64,000 bases of DNA from Acinetobacter nosocomialis (GTDB lineage Bacteria > Pseudomonadota > Gammaproteobacteria > Pseudomonadales > Moraxellaceae): NCBI GenBank assembly GCA_025736915.1, contig CP107049.1, forward strand, positions 1,488,001-1,552,000, given 5' to 3'. Under the pieces are notes generated by a model. The model did not search any database. It worked only from the letters and a program-made list of their open reading frames with translations, and was not told where the DNA came from. Every line of letters starts with the position of its first letter. Position 1 is the stretch's first letter. Made by a program: the position numbers and the translations under genes. Shown here piece by piece: positions 48,179 to 57,482 of the stretch.

Positions 48179-48189
48179 AATTTTCGTCC

Positions 48190-48510
48190 TTATTCCGCTG
48201 CGCTTTCAGCGGTATCGCCCAAGTCAGCCATTTCAACATCTTGGCCGGCTTTCAGGGTGACGTATGCTTTTTTAACATCAGAACGACGTCCTAATGTACG
48301 ACCAAAGCGCTTAGTCTTACCTTTAGTAATAGTTGTGTTAACTTTAACAACTTCTACACCAAAAAGTTTTTCAACTGCTTTTTTGATTTCAAGCTTAGTA
48401 GCATTAATGTCTACTTTAAATACTTGAACACCAACAGTATCACCTAAAACTTGTGCCTTTTCTGAGAAGACTGGTCCTTTAAGGACTTGATAGATACGTT
48501 CGTTGTTCAT
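48190..48510 (-). CDS. rplW: 50S ribosomal protein L23
   Basis: 106 residues with [12 protein letters not shown] and the basic loop [19 protein letters not shown]. Docking site for trigger factor and SRP. Overlaps the rplD stop by four bases. Confidence 0.98.
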   Translation of the reverse strand: MNNERIYQVLKGPVFSEKAQVLGDTVGVQVFKVDINATKLEIKKAVEKLFGVEVVKVNTTITKGKTKRFGRTLGRRSDVKKAYVTLKAGQDVEMADLGDTAESAAE

Positions 48511-49109
48511 CCGAGTTCTACCTCAATTTTCTTAGCAGCAGCTACAGACATCACAACTTTATCAAACGCGATCAAGCTTACAGGATCGATTGCAGTTGCA
48601 TCTACCACATCTACATGCGGAAGGTTGCGTGCTGCAAGATATAAGTTCTCATCTACAGCGTCAGTAACGATTAATGCACGAGCAGCATTTAAGTCGTTAA
48701 GTTTTGCAAGCAATTCTTTAGTTTTTGGAGCTGCAACAGCAAACTCTTCAACTAATACAAGGCGATCTTGGCGAACAAGTTCAGCTAAGATACATTGCAT
48801 TGCACCGCGGTACATCTTACGGTTTACTTTTTGAGACCAATCTTGTGGACGAGCAGCAAAAGTTTTACCACCACCAACCCAGATAGGGCTACGAATAGAA
48901 CCCGCACGAGCACGACCAGTACCTTTTTGACGGAATGGTTTTTTACCACCGCCAGAAACGTCTGCACGCGATTTTTGAGCACGAGTACCTTGACGACCAC
49001 CTGCTAAGTAAGCAGTAACAACTTGGTGTACAAGAGCTTCGTTAAATTCACGTCCGAAAGCAACTTCAGACAATTCAACAGCAGAGCCGGAAACAGTTTT
49101 CAAATTCAC
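48507..49109 (-). CDS. rplD: 50S ribosomal protein L4
   Basis: 200 residues with the tunnel loop [21 protein letters not shown]. In E. coli L4 also represses the S10 operon through its mRNA leader; a structured leader is present before rpsJ here. Confidence 0.98.
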   Translation of the reverse strand: MNLKTVSGSAVELSEVAFGREFNEALVHQVVTAYLAGGRQGTRAQKSRADVSGGGKKPFRQKGTGRARAGSIRSPIWVGGGKTFAARPQDWSQKVNRKMYRGAMQCILAELVRQDRLVLVEEFAVAAPKTKELLAKLNDLNAARALIVTDAVDENLYLAARNLPHVDVVDATAIDPVSLIAFDKVVMSVAAAKKIEVELG

Positions 49110-49120
49110 GGTATTTCCCC

Positions 49121-49759
49121 TCAGGCCTTGATGGTAGGACGTACAATTACGTCACCGCCAGTTGCACCAGGAATTGCACCTTTAACAACTAAAACAGAAC
49201 GTTCAGCGTCAATAGATACGATTTCAAGACCTTGTACTGTTACGCGTTCATCACCTAAGTGACCAGCCATTTTTTTGCCTTTGAACACGCGTCCAGGAGT
49301 TTGGTTTTGACCTGTAGAACCTAATACACGGTGAGAAACTGAGTTACCGTGAGTAGCGTCTTGGGTACGGAAGTTCCAACGTTTAACACCACCTTGGAAA
49401 CCTTTACCTTTTGATTGACCAGTTACGTCAACAATTTGACCAACTGTGAACAAATCAACGCCAATAGTACCGCCAACTTCACGACCGTCAAGCTCAGCTT
49501 CAGTAACACGGAACTCTTTAACTAAACGACCAGCAGCAACACCAGCTTTCGCGAAGTGACCTTTCTGAGCGTTAGTTACGCGAGATTCGCGACGTTCACC
49601 AGTAGTTACTTGAACAGCTTGATAACCATCAGTTTCAAGTGTTTTGATTTGCGTAATGCGGTTTGGATCGACTTCGATGACTGTAACAGGTACAGAAACA
49701 CCAGCATCTGTAAAGATGCGAGTCATACCACATTTGCGACCGACTAAACCAATAGCCAT
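49121..49759 (-). CDS. rplC: 50S ribosomal protein L3
   Basis: 212 residues from the ATG at 49759 ([16 protein letters not shown]). The ATG at 49765 adds only two residues and sits too close to the AGAGG site. The Gln methylated by PrmB in E. coli has a counterpart in [18 protein letters not shown]. Confidence 0.97.
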   Translation of the reverse strand: MAIGLVGRKCGMTRIFTDAGVSVPVTVIEVDPNRITQIKTLETDGYQAVQVTTGERRESRVTNAQKGHFAKAGVAAGRLVKEFRVTEAELDGREVGGTIGVDLFTVGQIVDVTGQSKGKGFQGGVKRWNFRTQDATHGNSVSHRVLGSTGQNQTPGRVFKGKKMAGHLGDERVTVQGLEIVSIDAERSVLVVKGAIPGATGGDVIVRPTIKA

Positions 49760-49816
49760 GTGCATAAACCTCTAAAAAAGCGGCCTAATTAACTAATCGT
49801 TAATTAACCGAAAGCC

Positions 49817-50128
49817 TTAACCCAAAGCGATCTGAACATCAACACCAGCTGCAAGATCCAACTTCATCAATGCATCAACAGTTTTATCTGTAGGTTGAAC
49901 GATGTCGATCAAACGTTTGTAGGTGCGGATTTCGTACTGGTCACGCGCATCTTTGTTAACGTGCGGTGAAGTAAGAACGTTGAAGCGTTCGATGCGAGTA
50001 GGCATCGGAATTGGACCACAAACTTGTGCGCCGGTACGCTTAGCGGTTTCTACGATCTCTTGAGCAGATTGATCAATCAGACGATGATCAAAAGACTTAA
50101 GACGGATACGAATTCTCTGGTTAGACAT
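49817..50128 (-). CDS. rpsJ: 30S ribosomal protein S10
   Basis: 103 residues, [20 protein letters not shown]. The open frame extends to 50164, but S10 proteins begin at this Met and the upstream codons lie in the leader. S10 is also the NusB partner in antitermination. First gene of the S10-spc-alpha cluster. Confidence 0.98.
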
Positions 50129-50164
50129 ACCAGTAAACTCCAAGCCAAATATATAAAGAATCAC

Positions 50165-50288
50165 CTTTGACGCATCTCACCTATTGGTAAGTGTCAAAGG
50201 CAGTGATAATCACCAAGGTCGTGATCGATGCCACGACTGTAATGCACATTTACTACTTTCTTCGCAGTAAATGCCCTCTTCTTGAGGG
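50165..50288 (-). promoter_or_regulatory. Structured leader of the S10 operon
   Basis: Three hairpins can form between the predicted start (about 50288) and rpsJ: CCCTC/GAGGG at 50274-50288, GTCGTG/CACGAC at 50218-50237, and a long one at 50165-50199 (CTTTGAC/GTCAAAG with inner CTTACC/GGTGAG). The last sits about 35 bases before the rpsJ ATG. This resembles in layout, not in sequence, the E. coli leader recognised by L4. Confidence 0.55.
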
Positions 50289-50294
50289 TCGCTC

Positions 50295-50323
50295 ATTATA
50301 ACGATTGTTTAAGTCTTATGCAA
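50295..50323 (-). promoter_or_regulatory. Promoter of the S10 operon
   Basis: Minus-strand TTGCAT (50323-50318), a 17-bp spacer and a perfect TATAAT (50300-50295) predict a start near 50288 and a leader of about 160 nt. Confidence 0.75.
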
Positions 50324-50380
50324 TTCTCTTTTTCTATTTTTTGTTCAAATCCTGCTTTAGCCAAGTATGAGTAATTCATT

Positions 50381-51109
50381 CTATGCACTTATTACAAACT
50401 CGATCGCTTTATTTAAGAGTTGATTACCCTGTTCAAATTTTTGTGCTTCCGAATATTGCAGTTCTCTTGCCGATTGAACATATTCACCGTCAAAAATAGA
50501 TAGCTCCTCTTCATTTTCAAGTAAGAGTTCTAAAGCTGCCGGTGTCATTTCCGGATGAAATTGAAAACCTAATACATTTTTCCCAATCTGATACATCTGA
50601 TTACGACAAGCAACGTTCTCAGCTAAACGTATAGCACCTTTAGGTATTTCAAATGTTTCACTATGCCACTGCATCACATTAATTTCTTCAGGTAGCGGAA
50701 AGCTTTCTTGGGGTAAGTTAGCAACTCTTTGAACTGTCGACCATCCAAGTTCTTGATAACGATTGCGACTAACAGCTGCACCTAATGCATTTGCAATTAA
50801 CTGCCCACCTAGGCAAAGACCTATAGCAGGTTTTCCTGCCGCCAAATATCGACGCAACCATCTTTTTTCTATTTTAAGCCATGGATAGTTTGCCTCGTCA
50901 TTTACACTCATGGTTCCACCCATGATTAATAGTAAATCTACTTCTTCAATTCGTGGTAAAGCTTCTATTTCAAGTGACCGATCAACCGGAAGTGCAAAGA
51001 ATTCCGTAGAGCTAATAGTGGCATGATGAGCTTTTAAAAATGAATAACAGCTTCCAAACCCTTCGCCAGCAATATGTTGAAAATAGTGAACACGTAAATG
51101 CGACTTCAT
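50381..51109 (-). CDS. Class I glutamine amidotransferase-like protein
   Basis: A 242-residue protein with the GATase nucleophile elbow IGLCLGGQLIANALG (C99) and the catalytic His region FQFHPEM. It is a stand-alone amidotransferase of the GMP-synthase-like group (YfeJ/GuaA-like), with no synthase domain; the ammonia acceptor is unknown. The ATG at 51109 is chosen because family similarity (HYFQHIAGEGFGS) begins there. It is divergent from the MetC-like gene. Confidence 0.85.
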   Translation of the reverse strand: MKSHLRVHYFQHIAGEGFGSCYSFLKAHHATISSTEFFALPVDRSLEIEALPRIEEVDLLLIMGGTMSVNDEANYPWLKIEKRWLRRYLAAGKPAIGLCLGGQLIANALGAAVSRNRYQELGWSTVQRVANLPQESFPLPEEINVMQWHSETFEIPKGAIRLAENVACRNQMYQIGKNVLGFQFHPEMTPAALELLLENEEELSIFDGEYVQSARELQYSEAQKFEQGNQLLNKAIEFVISA

Positions 51110-51277
51110 GCGCTTAAACCTATTGTTGTTAGAATGTTGGTTTGATCTTTGCAAAAATAAAGCCAAGTTTTTAGTGAATGTTACAGCAGTAACGAAACCT
51201 CTTAGAATTAATCAAAAATCTAGCGAATAAGTGAGTTTTCTCTTAATCTAATCTTATTATTTAAAGCATAGTGCCCA

Positions 51278-52468
51278 ATGAAAAAGCATAACAATTTCCA
51301 AACCCGACTCATTCATGCACCACGAAAAGCACCTCAATTCATCGAGACCGTGCAACCTCCCTTATTTCGTGCGTCGACTATTATTTTTAAATCAACTGCG
51401 CACCTTTTTGACCGTCATTGGACCAATCCTTATGACTATAGTTATGGTACACACGGCACACCAACAACGTTTACCTTAGGCGACAATATTGCCCAAATAG
51501 AGGGTGGTTCATACTGTTTACTTGCACCAAGTGGGTTATCTGCAATAAATCTAGTTAACTCTGCTTTTTTAGGAACAGGGGATGAAGTTTGGGTACCAGA
51601 CAATATATATGGTCCAAATCTGGAGCATCTAAACTATTTAAAAGATCAATATGGTGTTAGCGTCAAAGTTTATAATTCAATTGATGCCTCAAGCTTTAGA
51701 CCAACTGAAAAAACCAAACTTTTATGGATAGAAGCAGCAGGTTCTGTCACTCTCGAATTCCCTGATCTTAAAGAGTTAGTTAAAAAAGCAAAGGCACATG
51801 GAGTTGCAACTGCTTTAGATAATACTTGGGGAGCTGGACTTGCATTTAATGCTTTTGATTTCTCTGATGAGCACTTGTCGGTGGATTTAACCGTTCATGC
51901 GCTAACAAAATATCCAAGTGGTGGTGGTGATATTTTAATGGGAAGTGTTGTAACACGTGATGAGAAGTTACATCATCGTTTGTTCCGAATGCATGCCATT
52001 TTAGGAATTTCAGTATCTGGCGATGATACAGCTCAAGTTCAACGTAGCCTTGCCCACATGTCGTTAAGATATGAACAACAATCAAATAATGCTAAAACAC
52101 TACTGAAATGGTTAAAGGAACAGCCGCAGTTTGCACAAGTTTTACATCCGAGTGATGAGGCTTCTCCAGGCCATCAATATTGGCAAGAGATTTGCACAAC
52201 AGGTAAGAGTGCAGGATTAGTCAGTGTAATATTTAAACCTGATTATGACATTTCAGCAGTACGCCGTTTTTGCGATGCTCTTAAGCTATTTAAACTTGGC
52301 TTTAGCTGGGGTGGACCAGTTAGCCTTGTCATGCTTTATGATTTAAAAATGATGCGAAAACTTGAGAATACACATTTACAACAAGGTTTATTGGTTCGTT
52401 TGTGTATAGGTCTAGAAGATCCACAAGATTTAATTCAAGATATCGAAAGTGCACTGAAACATTTGTAA
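51278..52468 (+). CDS. metC: Cystathionine beta-lyase-like PLP enzyme
   Basis: A 396-residue Cys/Met metabolism PLP-dependent enzyme. The Schiff-base lysine is K211 in HALTKYPSGGGD. YSYGTHGTPTTFTLGDNIAQIEGG and the substrate-phosphate region LAPSGLSAINLVNSAFLGTGDEV agree with the MetC branch. MetC cleaves cystathionine to homocysteine, pyruvate and ammonia. The SWGGPVSLVMLYD ending is also typical of MetC. No clear ribosome site is seen. The assignment to MetC rather than a related lyase is likely, not certain. Confidence 0.87.
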   Translation: MKKHNNFQTRLIHAPRKAPQFIETVQPPLFRASTIIFKSTAHLFDRHWTNPYDYSYGTHGTPTTFTLGDNIAQIEGGSYCLLAPSGLSAINLVNSAFLGTGDEVWVPDNIYGPNLEHLNYLKDQYGVSVKVYNSIDASSFRPTEKTKLLWIEAAGSVTLEFPDLKELVKKAKAHGVATALDNTWGAGLAFNAFDFSDEHLSVDLTVHALTKYPSGGGDILMGSVVTRDEKLHHRLFRMHAILGISVSGDDTAQVQRSLAHMSLRYEQQSNNAKTLLKWLKEQPQFAQVLHPSDEASPGHQYWQEICTTGKSAGLVSVIFKPDYDISAVRRFCDALKLFKLGFSWGGPVSLVMLYDLKMMRKLENTHLQQGLLVRLCIGLEDPQDLIQDIESALKHL

Positions 52469-52511
52469 AACGACAACATCAATAGTGGCTCGCTCCAAGG
52501 GATAAAAATAT

Positions 52512-54047
52512 ATGGGTACACCGATTGTTATTGCTAAAAATATTAATGACACATCAAAAGAAATTGTTTTGCTTTCTCAATTTGCCAACCGGCATGGACT
52601 AATTGCAGGTGCTACAGGTACAGGTAAAACAGTCACATTAAAGGTGCTCGCAGAAAGTTTTTCTCGAATCGGTGTTCCCGTCTTTCTTGCCGATGCAAAA
52701 GGTGATGTTTCTAGCCTAGCAAAAGCTGGAGAGGCTTCAGATAAATTTAATGAACGCTTAAAGCTTCTACAAATTGATAGTGTTCCTTTTGCTGCCAATC
52801 CCGTTATTTTTTGGGACTTATTTGGGCAACAAGGCCACCCTATTCGGACCACTATTTCTGAGATTGGTCCAATTTTATTAGCACGTATACTTAACCTAAA
52901 TGACACTCAAGAAGGTGTTTTATCTGCTGTGTTCCGTATCGCAGATGATCAAGGATTATTGTTAGTCGACTTTAAAGATTTAAAAGCCATGATCACGTTT
53001 GTGAGTGAACATGCGGCAGAATTTAAAGCTGAATATGGCAATTTATCTCCAGCTAGTTTAGGAGCGATTCAGCGTAATTTGCTCGCTCTTGCCGACCAAG
53101 GTGGAGATCAGTTCTTTGGAGAGCCAGCTTTAAATATTCTGGACTTTATACAAACTGACGCTAATGGACTCGGCTATATCAACATTCTTGCTGCCGATAA
53201 GCTCATGAATACACCTAAGCTATACGCTACTTTCTTGTTATGGATGCTTTCTGAGTTATTTGAACAACTTCCTGAAGTTGGTGATATGGATAAACCAAAA
53301 CTCGTGTTTTTCTTCGATGAAGCTCACTTGTTATTTGATAATGCCAGTCAAGCTTTACAAGAAAAAATTGAGCAAGTTGTACGTTTGATTCGCTCTAAAG
53401 GAGTCGGTATTTATTTTATTACTCAAAATCCACTCGATTTACCAGAAAGTGTTTTGGGTCAACTTGGTAACCGCGTACAACATGCCCTACGCGCCTTTAC
53501 ACCTAAAGACCAAAAAGCAGTAAAAACCGCCGCGGATACGTTCCGCTCCAATCCTAATTTTAAAGTGGATGAGGCGATTACACAGCTAGCCGTAGGTGAA
53601 GCACTCATTAGTTGTCTAGATGAGCAAGGTACACCACAAATTGTCGAGCGCGGTTGGGTCATGTCTCCCTACTCTTCTTTTACCCCTATTACGCCTGAAG
53701 AACGAAAGGCTCTGATTTCTCAAAGTATTATTGCTGGCGTCTATGAGCAAGCTGTAGATCGCGAGAGCGCTTATGAAATGCTGCAAAATAAAGTCGCTGA
53801 ACGTGAGCAGCAAAAACAGGATGCTGAGCTTGCCAAAGAGCAAGAAGCTTTAGCGAAACAACAAGCCAAGGAACAAGAACGTTTAGCACGCGACCAACAG
53901 AAGGAAGAAGAACGTGCTGCAAGAGAACGTGCAAAACTAACTCAAGATATTGTCGGAACTTTTGCAAAAAGTGCTGCTCGAAGCTTAGGCGGTAGTACAG
54001 GACAGAAATTGGTACGAGGACTACTCGGCTCATTATTTGGAAAATAA
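52512..54047 (+). CDS. yjgR: HerA-like ATPase, DUF853 (YjgR) family
   Basis: A 511-residue P-loop ATPase. Walker A is GATGTGKT at 33-40 (K39) and Walker B is [13 protein letters not shown]; an arginine-finger-like [18 protein letters not shown] follows. A Gln/Glu/Ala/Lys-rich coiled coil (about 420-480) precedes a Gly-rich hydrophobic end ([22 protein letters not shown]). The HerA/FtsK fold suggests hexameric DNA translocation, yet the cellular role of YjgR is unknown. It starts 43 bp after the metC-like gene. Confidence 0.88.
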   Translation: MGTPIVIAKNINDTSKEIVLLSQFANRHGLIAGATGTGKTVTLKVLAESFSRIGVPVFLADAKGDVSSLAKAGEASDKFNERLKLLQIDSVPFAANPVIFWDLFGQQGHPIRTTISEIGPILLARILNLNDTQEGVLSAVFRIADDQGLLLVDFKDLKAMITFVSEHAAEFKAEYGNLSPASLGAIQRNLLALADQGGDQFFGEPALNILDFIQTDANGLGYINILAADKLMNTPKLYATFLLWMLSELFEQLPEVGDMDKPKLVFFFDEAHLLFDNASQALQEKIEQVVRLIRSKGVGIYFITQNPLDLPESVLGQLGNRVQHALRAFTPKDQKAVKTAADTFRSNPNFKVDEAITQLAVGEALISCLDEQGTPQIVERGWVMSPYSSFTPITPEERKALISQSIIAGVYEQAVDRESAYEMLQNKVAEREQQKQDAELAKEQEALAKQQAKEQERLARDQQKEEERAARERAKLTQDIVGTFAKSAARSLGGSTGQKLVRGLLGSLFGK

Positions 54048-54125
54048 AAAACTTAACCAAATCATTGTTTTATTTTAAGGGATTTAATATCCCTTAATTT
54101 TTTTAAGGTTTTTTTGAAAAAACTA

Positions 54126-54154
54126 TTGCCACAATTTTTTTAAAAATGTATTTT
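54126..54154 (+). promoter_or_regulatory. Candidate promoter of the globin gene
   Basis: TTGCCA (54126-54131), a 17-bp spacer and TATTTT (54149-54154). The -10 lies inside the NsrR-type operator, so regulator binding would block polymerase. A second TATATA at 54165 is an alternative -10. Confidence 0.5.
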
Positions 54155-54165
54155 AAATACATCTT
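54143..54165 (+). promoter_or_regulatory. NsrR-type operator
   Basis: The 23-bp 11-1-11 inverted repeat AAAATGTATTT T AAATACATCTT differs by one base from perfect dyad symmetry and agrees with the E. coli NsrR consensus half-site AAGATGYATTT. It lies 28 bp before the globin-gene ATG, and an NsrR-like regulator gene is next in line. Confidence 0.85.
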
Positions 54166-54192
54166 ATATAGCCAGATAATTAAGGTCTAGCC

Positions 54193-54957
54193 ATGACTCC
54201 ACAACAAATTGAACTCGTTAAATCTACTGTACCTGTATTACGTGAACATGGCGTTACGCTGACTACATACTTTTATAAGCGTATGTTGAATAACAACCCA
54301 GAATTAAAAAACGTATTTAATCTTGATGATCAGACCAGCCTGCGCCAACCTCGCGCTCTTGCAGCAGCAGTACTCGCATATGCTGAAAATATTGAAAATC
54401 CTACAGTGCTCGCTAAAGCAGTTGAACGTATTACCACCAAGCATGTGAGTTTAGATATTCAGCCAGATCAATATGCAATTGTGGGCGACAACTTACTTCA
54501 TTCAATTAGTGAAGTTTTAAATGTTCCATTTGAATCAGAACTCATTGAAGCGTGGAAACAGGCTTACTTACAGTTGGCAGATATCTTAATTGGTGTTGAA
54601 AAACAAAAATATGAACAGCTTGAAAGCTTAAAAGGTGGATGGGCTGGCTGGCGTTCATTTGAAATTACACAAATTGATCCACTTGAGTCGGGCAAACGCT
54701 TTACATTAAAAGCGACTGATCATGAAGATGTACTGACTAGCCCAGCAAATGCTTTTATTTCAGTAAAAGTTCAGGTTCCTGATCAACAACTCGAACAACC
54801 TAAAGCTTTTAAATTTACAGAAGCTCAAGAGAACAATACTTATCATTTTGATGTTCAACCTGAAGAAAACCATACAGAGTTTTCGGTCTCGAACATTTTG
54901 CTTGAACACTATAGAGTGGGTGATCAAGTACAAGTTTCAGCCCCTTTAACGCTGTAA
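54193..54957 (+). CDS. Flavohaemoglobin-like globin lacking the NAD-binding domain
   Basis: 254 residues. The first ~145 are a full flavohaemoglobin-type globin with proximal H84 (TTKHVSLDI) and conserved Y28, Q52 and Y94. The linker GGWAGWRSFEI matches Hmp. The following ~95 residues resemble the FAD-barrel of Hmp only loosely; the FAD motif RxYS(L/T) is absent, and the roughly 140-residue NAD domain is missing. The protein ends at a normal stop followed by the nsrR-like gene, so no frameshift is evident. Full Hmp detoxifies NO to nitrate; this version would need a separate reductase or act as a sensor or NO scavenger. Confidence 0.8.
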   Translation: MTPQQIELVKSTVPVLREHGVTLTTYFYKRMLNNNPELKNVFNLDDQTSLRQPRALAAAVLAYAENIENPTVLAKAVERITTKHVSLDIQPDQYAIVGDNLLHSISEVLNVPFESELIEAWKQAYLQLADILIGVEKQKYEQLESLKGGWAGWRSFEITQIDPLESGKRFTLKATDHEDVLTSPANAFISVKVQVPDQQLEQPKAFKFTEAQENNTYHFDVQPEENHTEFSVSNILLEHYRVGDQVQVSAPLTL

Positions 54958-54970
54958 CTAAAAAAGCGCT

Positions 54971-55004
54971 AGCCTGAAAGTTTTATTCTTTAGACTTTCA
55001 GGCT
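54971..55004 (+). promoter_or_regulatory. Hairpin between globin gene and nsrR-like gene
   Basis: AGCCTGAAAGT pairs with ACTTTCAGGCT over 12 bases. No T tract follows, so partial termination or mRNA stabilisation between the two genes is more likely than full termination. Confidence 0.55.
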
Positions 55005-55042
55005 AAGATGATCAACCTCTTAACCTTTAGTTTTTGGTGATC

Positions 55043-55480
55043 ATGCAACTTAATAAATTTACCGATTATGCTTTGCGAATATTAATGTATGTCGCTCGCC
55101 CAAGTGACGCGCCGTACACAATTGCAGAAATCGCTCAAGATTTATATGTTTCGCAAAATCATCTCGTGAAGGTTGTCCATTTTATGGGTAAACAAGAGTG
55201 GATTATCACCATTCGCGGTAAAGGTGGTGGAATTCGCTTAAACCCCAAAGCCTTAGACTTAAAGCTCGGTGCAATTGTCCGAATTTTACAAGGTGACCAT
55301 CAAATTGTTGAATGCAACACTCCACCGTGCGTTCTACGCTCGCATTGCGGTTTAAAAGGAATTCTTGATCAAGCTCTAGAAAGTTTCTATCAAAGTTTAG
55401 ACCAATATACGCTGGGAGAAGTCTTACAACAGCCTAAATCTGCTTCAAATACCTCGCCTATAGACTTTTTACAAATCTAG
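55043..55480 (+). CDS. nsrR: NsrR-like Rrf2-family NO-sensing repressor
   Basis: 145 residues. The winged-helix opening MQLNKFTDYALRILMYVA is the Rrf2/NsrR signature, and the wing reads IRGKGGGIRLNP. Three iron-sulfur cysteines (ECNTPPCVLRSHC, C-x4-C-x5-C) have NsrR spacing. NsrR represses NO-detoxification genes until NO attacks its cluster. The start is the ATG at 55043; in-frame TTG/GTG codons nine bases earlier are ignored. Its operator lies before the adjacent globin gene. Confidence 0.9.
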   Translation: MQLNKFTDYALRILMYVARPSDAPYTIAEIAQDLYVSQNHLVKVVHFMGKQEWIITIRGKGGGIRLNPKALDLKLGAIVRILQGDHQIVECNTPPCVLRSHCGLKGILDQALESFYQSLDQYTLGEVLQQPKSASNTSPIDFLQI

Positions 55481-55588
55481 TGCACGTAATTCTATTTATC
55501 TTTGCAAGCAAGCTTACTGAAAATTAGCAAGAATAACCAAGCTCCTTTATACTAGGCGCGAGCCCTCTCATTTAAAAAGTTATTTTTT

Positions 55589-56365
55589 ATGCGTCGTAGT
55601 GAAAAATCGAAAGACACCAAAGCCAGACTCGCACCCAAGCAAAAGATCAGTTATGAAAAGAAACCAGATCCAGCAATCACAGCGTATGCTGTGCAATCTC
55701 TGAACTGGTTACGCCAAGCTGAATTTTTAATGAGTGCTCCTAAATTGGCACTTTGTGTTGAAGATAGTGGCTACGAGATTGCTTTTGCAGGACGCTCAAA
55801 TGCTGGTAAGTCTAGTGCTATTAATGCCTTAACCAACAAAAAACAACTCGCACGTGCCTCAAAAAAACCTGGCCGTACTCAAATGATTAACTTCTTCAGC
55901 TTAGGTAACCCTGATCAACGCTTAGTTGACCTTCCTGGTTATGGTTATGCAGCTGTACCAGAAGATATGAAGCGTGTTTGGCAAAAAGAATTAGAAAATT
56001 ATCTAATCCACCGTAAAAGCTTACAAGGCTTAGTATTACTTATGGATATTCGCCACCCTTTACAGCACTTTGACATGATGATGCTAGAGTGGGCTTATTC
56101 ACGCCATCTATTTGTTCATATTCTTTTAACCAAAGCCGACAAACTGAACCGTGGTCCAGCAAACAAAGTCTTGCTTGAAGTTAAACAACAATTGAAAAAA
56201 ATGAAGCTTGATTTCTCTATTCAGCTTTTCTCATCACTTAACAAATTAGGTTTAGAAGAACTCGCAAGTGTGATGGCTGGTCGTCTACATTTCACACTTG
56301 ATCAAGAGCCGGAATTTGACGTTGACGCGATCCCTGAAGCAAGCGATGAGGATGCAGAAGAATAA
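55589..56365 (+). CDS. engB: Ribosome biogenesis GTPase EngB/YihA
   Basis: A 258-residue GTPase for late 50S assembly. G1 is GRSNAGKSS at 68-76, G3 is DLPGYGYA, G4 is TKADK and G5 is SSLNKLG. A basic N-terminal extension of about 35 residues and an acidic C-terminal tail (DVDAIPEASDEDAEE) make it longer than the E. coli protein (about 210). A terminator follows. Confidence 0.94.
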   Translation: MRRSEKSKDTKARLAPKQKISYEKKPDPAITAYAVQSLNWLRQAEFLMSAPKLALCVEDSGYEIAFAGRSNAGKSSAINALTNKKQLARASKKPGRTQMINFFSLGNPDQRLVDLPGYGYAAVPEDMKRVWQKELENYLIHRKSLQGLVLLMDIRHPLQHFDMMMLEWAYSRHLFVHILLTKADKLNRGPANKVLLEVKQQLKKMKLDFSIQLFSSLNKLGLEELASVMAGRLHFTLDQEPEFDVDAIPEASDEDAEE

Positions 56366-56411
56366 ATCGTCAAAACAGATACAATTTCTTCATTAAATTT
56401 ATATTCAATTG

Positions 56412-56441
56412 GCCCCTATTGCTAAACACAAATGTAGGGGC
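56412..56441 (+). terminator. Terminator after engB
   Basis: GCCCCTA pairs with TAGGGGC over 16 bases, followed by TTTTTTT. Confidence 0.88.
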
Positions 56442-56488
56442 TTTTTTTATACTCGTTATAACTTCATCGAGTTAAAAATCAGGACTAA

Positions 56489-57439
56489 ATGATGAAATTG
56501 TTATCTTTTTTGAAGAACAAGGCTTTAGGTTCTTCTATTGACTATAAAATTCTTCCACGCAAAGTAAAATTTGACTGGAAAGATACCCCTGTAGACTGGA
56601 TTCCAAACCAACCGTTTGCAAGTTATTTTATTAATGAAATTAATAATATCCTGCCTGCTGGAGAGTTCTGGTTCTGCCGACTCTATAACAAAGTTTTGCC
56701 TCGTATTACCGATGAAAAACTTAAACAGGATGTTCAAGCATTTATTCGCCAAGAAGCAATGCATGCCAATGCACACACTTCTGCCAATAAAGAATATTTA
56801 AGTGCACGTAATATTGATATCCAGAGAAATCTGGACATTATGAATTATCTATTTACCACCGCTTTGGCAGATAAACCTTTTGACAAAGAAGTTCCTCAAT
56901 TCTTGCAAGAGCAATGGGATTTATTCCGTTTAGGCGTTATTGCAACGGTTGAACATATGACCTGTGTACTCGGTAAATATGCGCTTTACAACAAACGTTG
57001 GGAAGAATTAGGCGCAGATCCTGAAATGGTCGATCTGGTTAAATGGCATGGTTCAGAAGAAATTGAACACCGTACCGTAGCTTTTGATTTATACCGCCAT
57101 TTAGGAGGTGGTTATATCCCACGTTACTATTTAAGCCTCGCAGTGATTGTACTGGTACTTGGACTATGGGTAGACGGCGCTGCACATATTATGAAGCAAG
57201 ACCCTCGCTTTGCTGACGCTGCTAAGTCGAGATTTTTCCCAGCATGGGTTGCTGTAGAGTGGTATAAAATTAGCCGAAAAGATAATCAGGTTTTACCGAA
57301 CCCAATCTGGCTTATTGCTCAGCAAATTGACTACCTTATGCCTTGGTATGATCCGGTCAAAGAAGGCAGCACTGAAGATGCAGTAAGTTATTTATCTCAA
57401 TCTCCAGCAGCAAAAAGAGCCGAACTACAAGCCGCTTAA
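56489..57439 (+). CDS. Putative metal-dependent hydrolase (PF10118-like)
   Basis: 316 residues, mostly helical. Metal ligands are suggested by RQEAMHANAHT (E, H, H), a GVIATVEHMTCVLGKY segment and WHGSEEIEHRTVAFDLY, which give an E-xxH di-iron-like pattern. One membrane-like helix follows (YLSLAVIVLVLGLWVDGAAH). This matches the putative metal-dependent hydrolase family also related to di-iron ferritin-like proteins. The substrate is unknown; a membrane-peripheral role is likely. Confidence 0.8.
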   Translation: MMKLLSFLKNKALGSSIDYKILPRKVKFDWKDTPVDWIPNQPFASYFINEINNILPAGEFWFCRLYNKVLPRITDEKLKQDVQAFIRQEAMHANAHTSANKEYLSARNIDIQRNLDIMNYLFTTALADKPFDKEVPQFLQEQWDLFRLGVIATVEHMTCVLGKYALYNKRWEELGADPEMVDLVKWHGSEEIEHRTVAFDLYRHLGGGYIPRYYLSLAVIVLVLGLWVDGAAHIMKQDPRFADAAKSRFFPAWVAVEWYKISRKDNQVLPNPIWLIAQQIDYLMPWYDPVKEGSTEDAVSYLSQSPAAKRAELQAA

Positions 57440-57445
57440 AAATAA

Positions 57446-57471
57446 AAAAGCAGGATATAAATCCTGCTTTT
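57446..57471. terminator. Bidirectional terminator
   Basis: AAAAGCAGGAT and ATCCTGCTTTT with A and T tracts, between convergent genes. Confidence 0.92.
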
Positions 57472-57482
57472 TTATTTAGAGA

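Noticed and set aside
36570-50128. Many plus-strand ORFs antisense to the ribosomal genes
   Set aside because: They are frame shadows caused by codon bias of highly expressed genes, with no starts or family similarity.
54193-54957. Flavohaemoglobin truncated by a recent frameshift
   Set aside because: Downstream sequence is a hairpin and then nsrR; no remains of an NAD domain in any frame, so the short form looks established.
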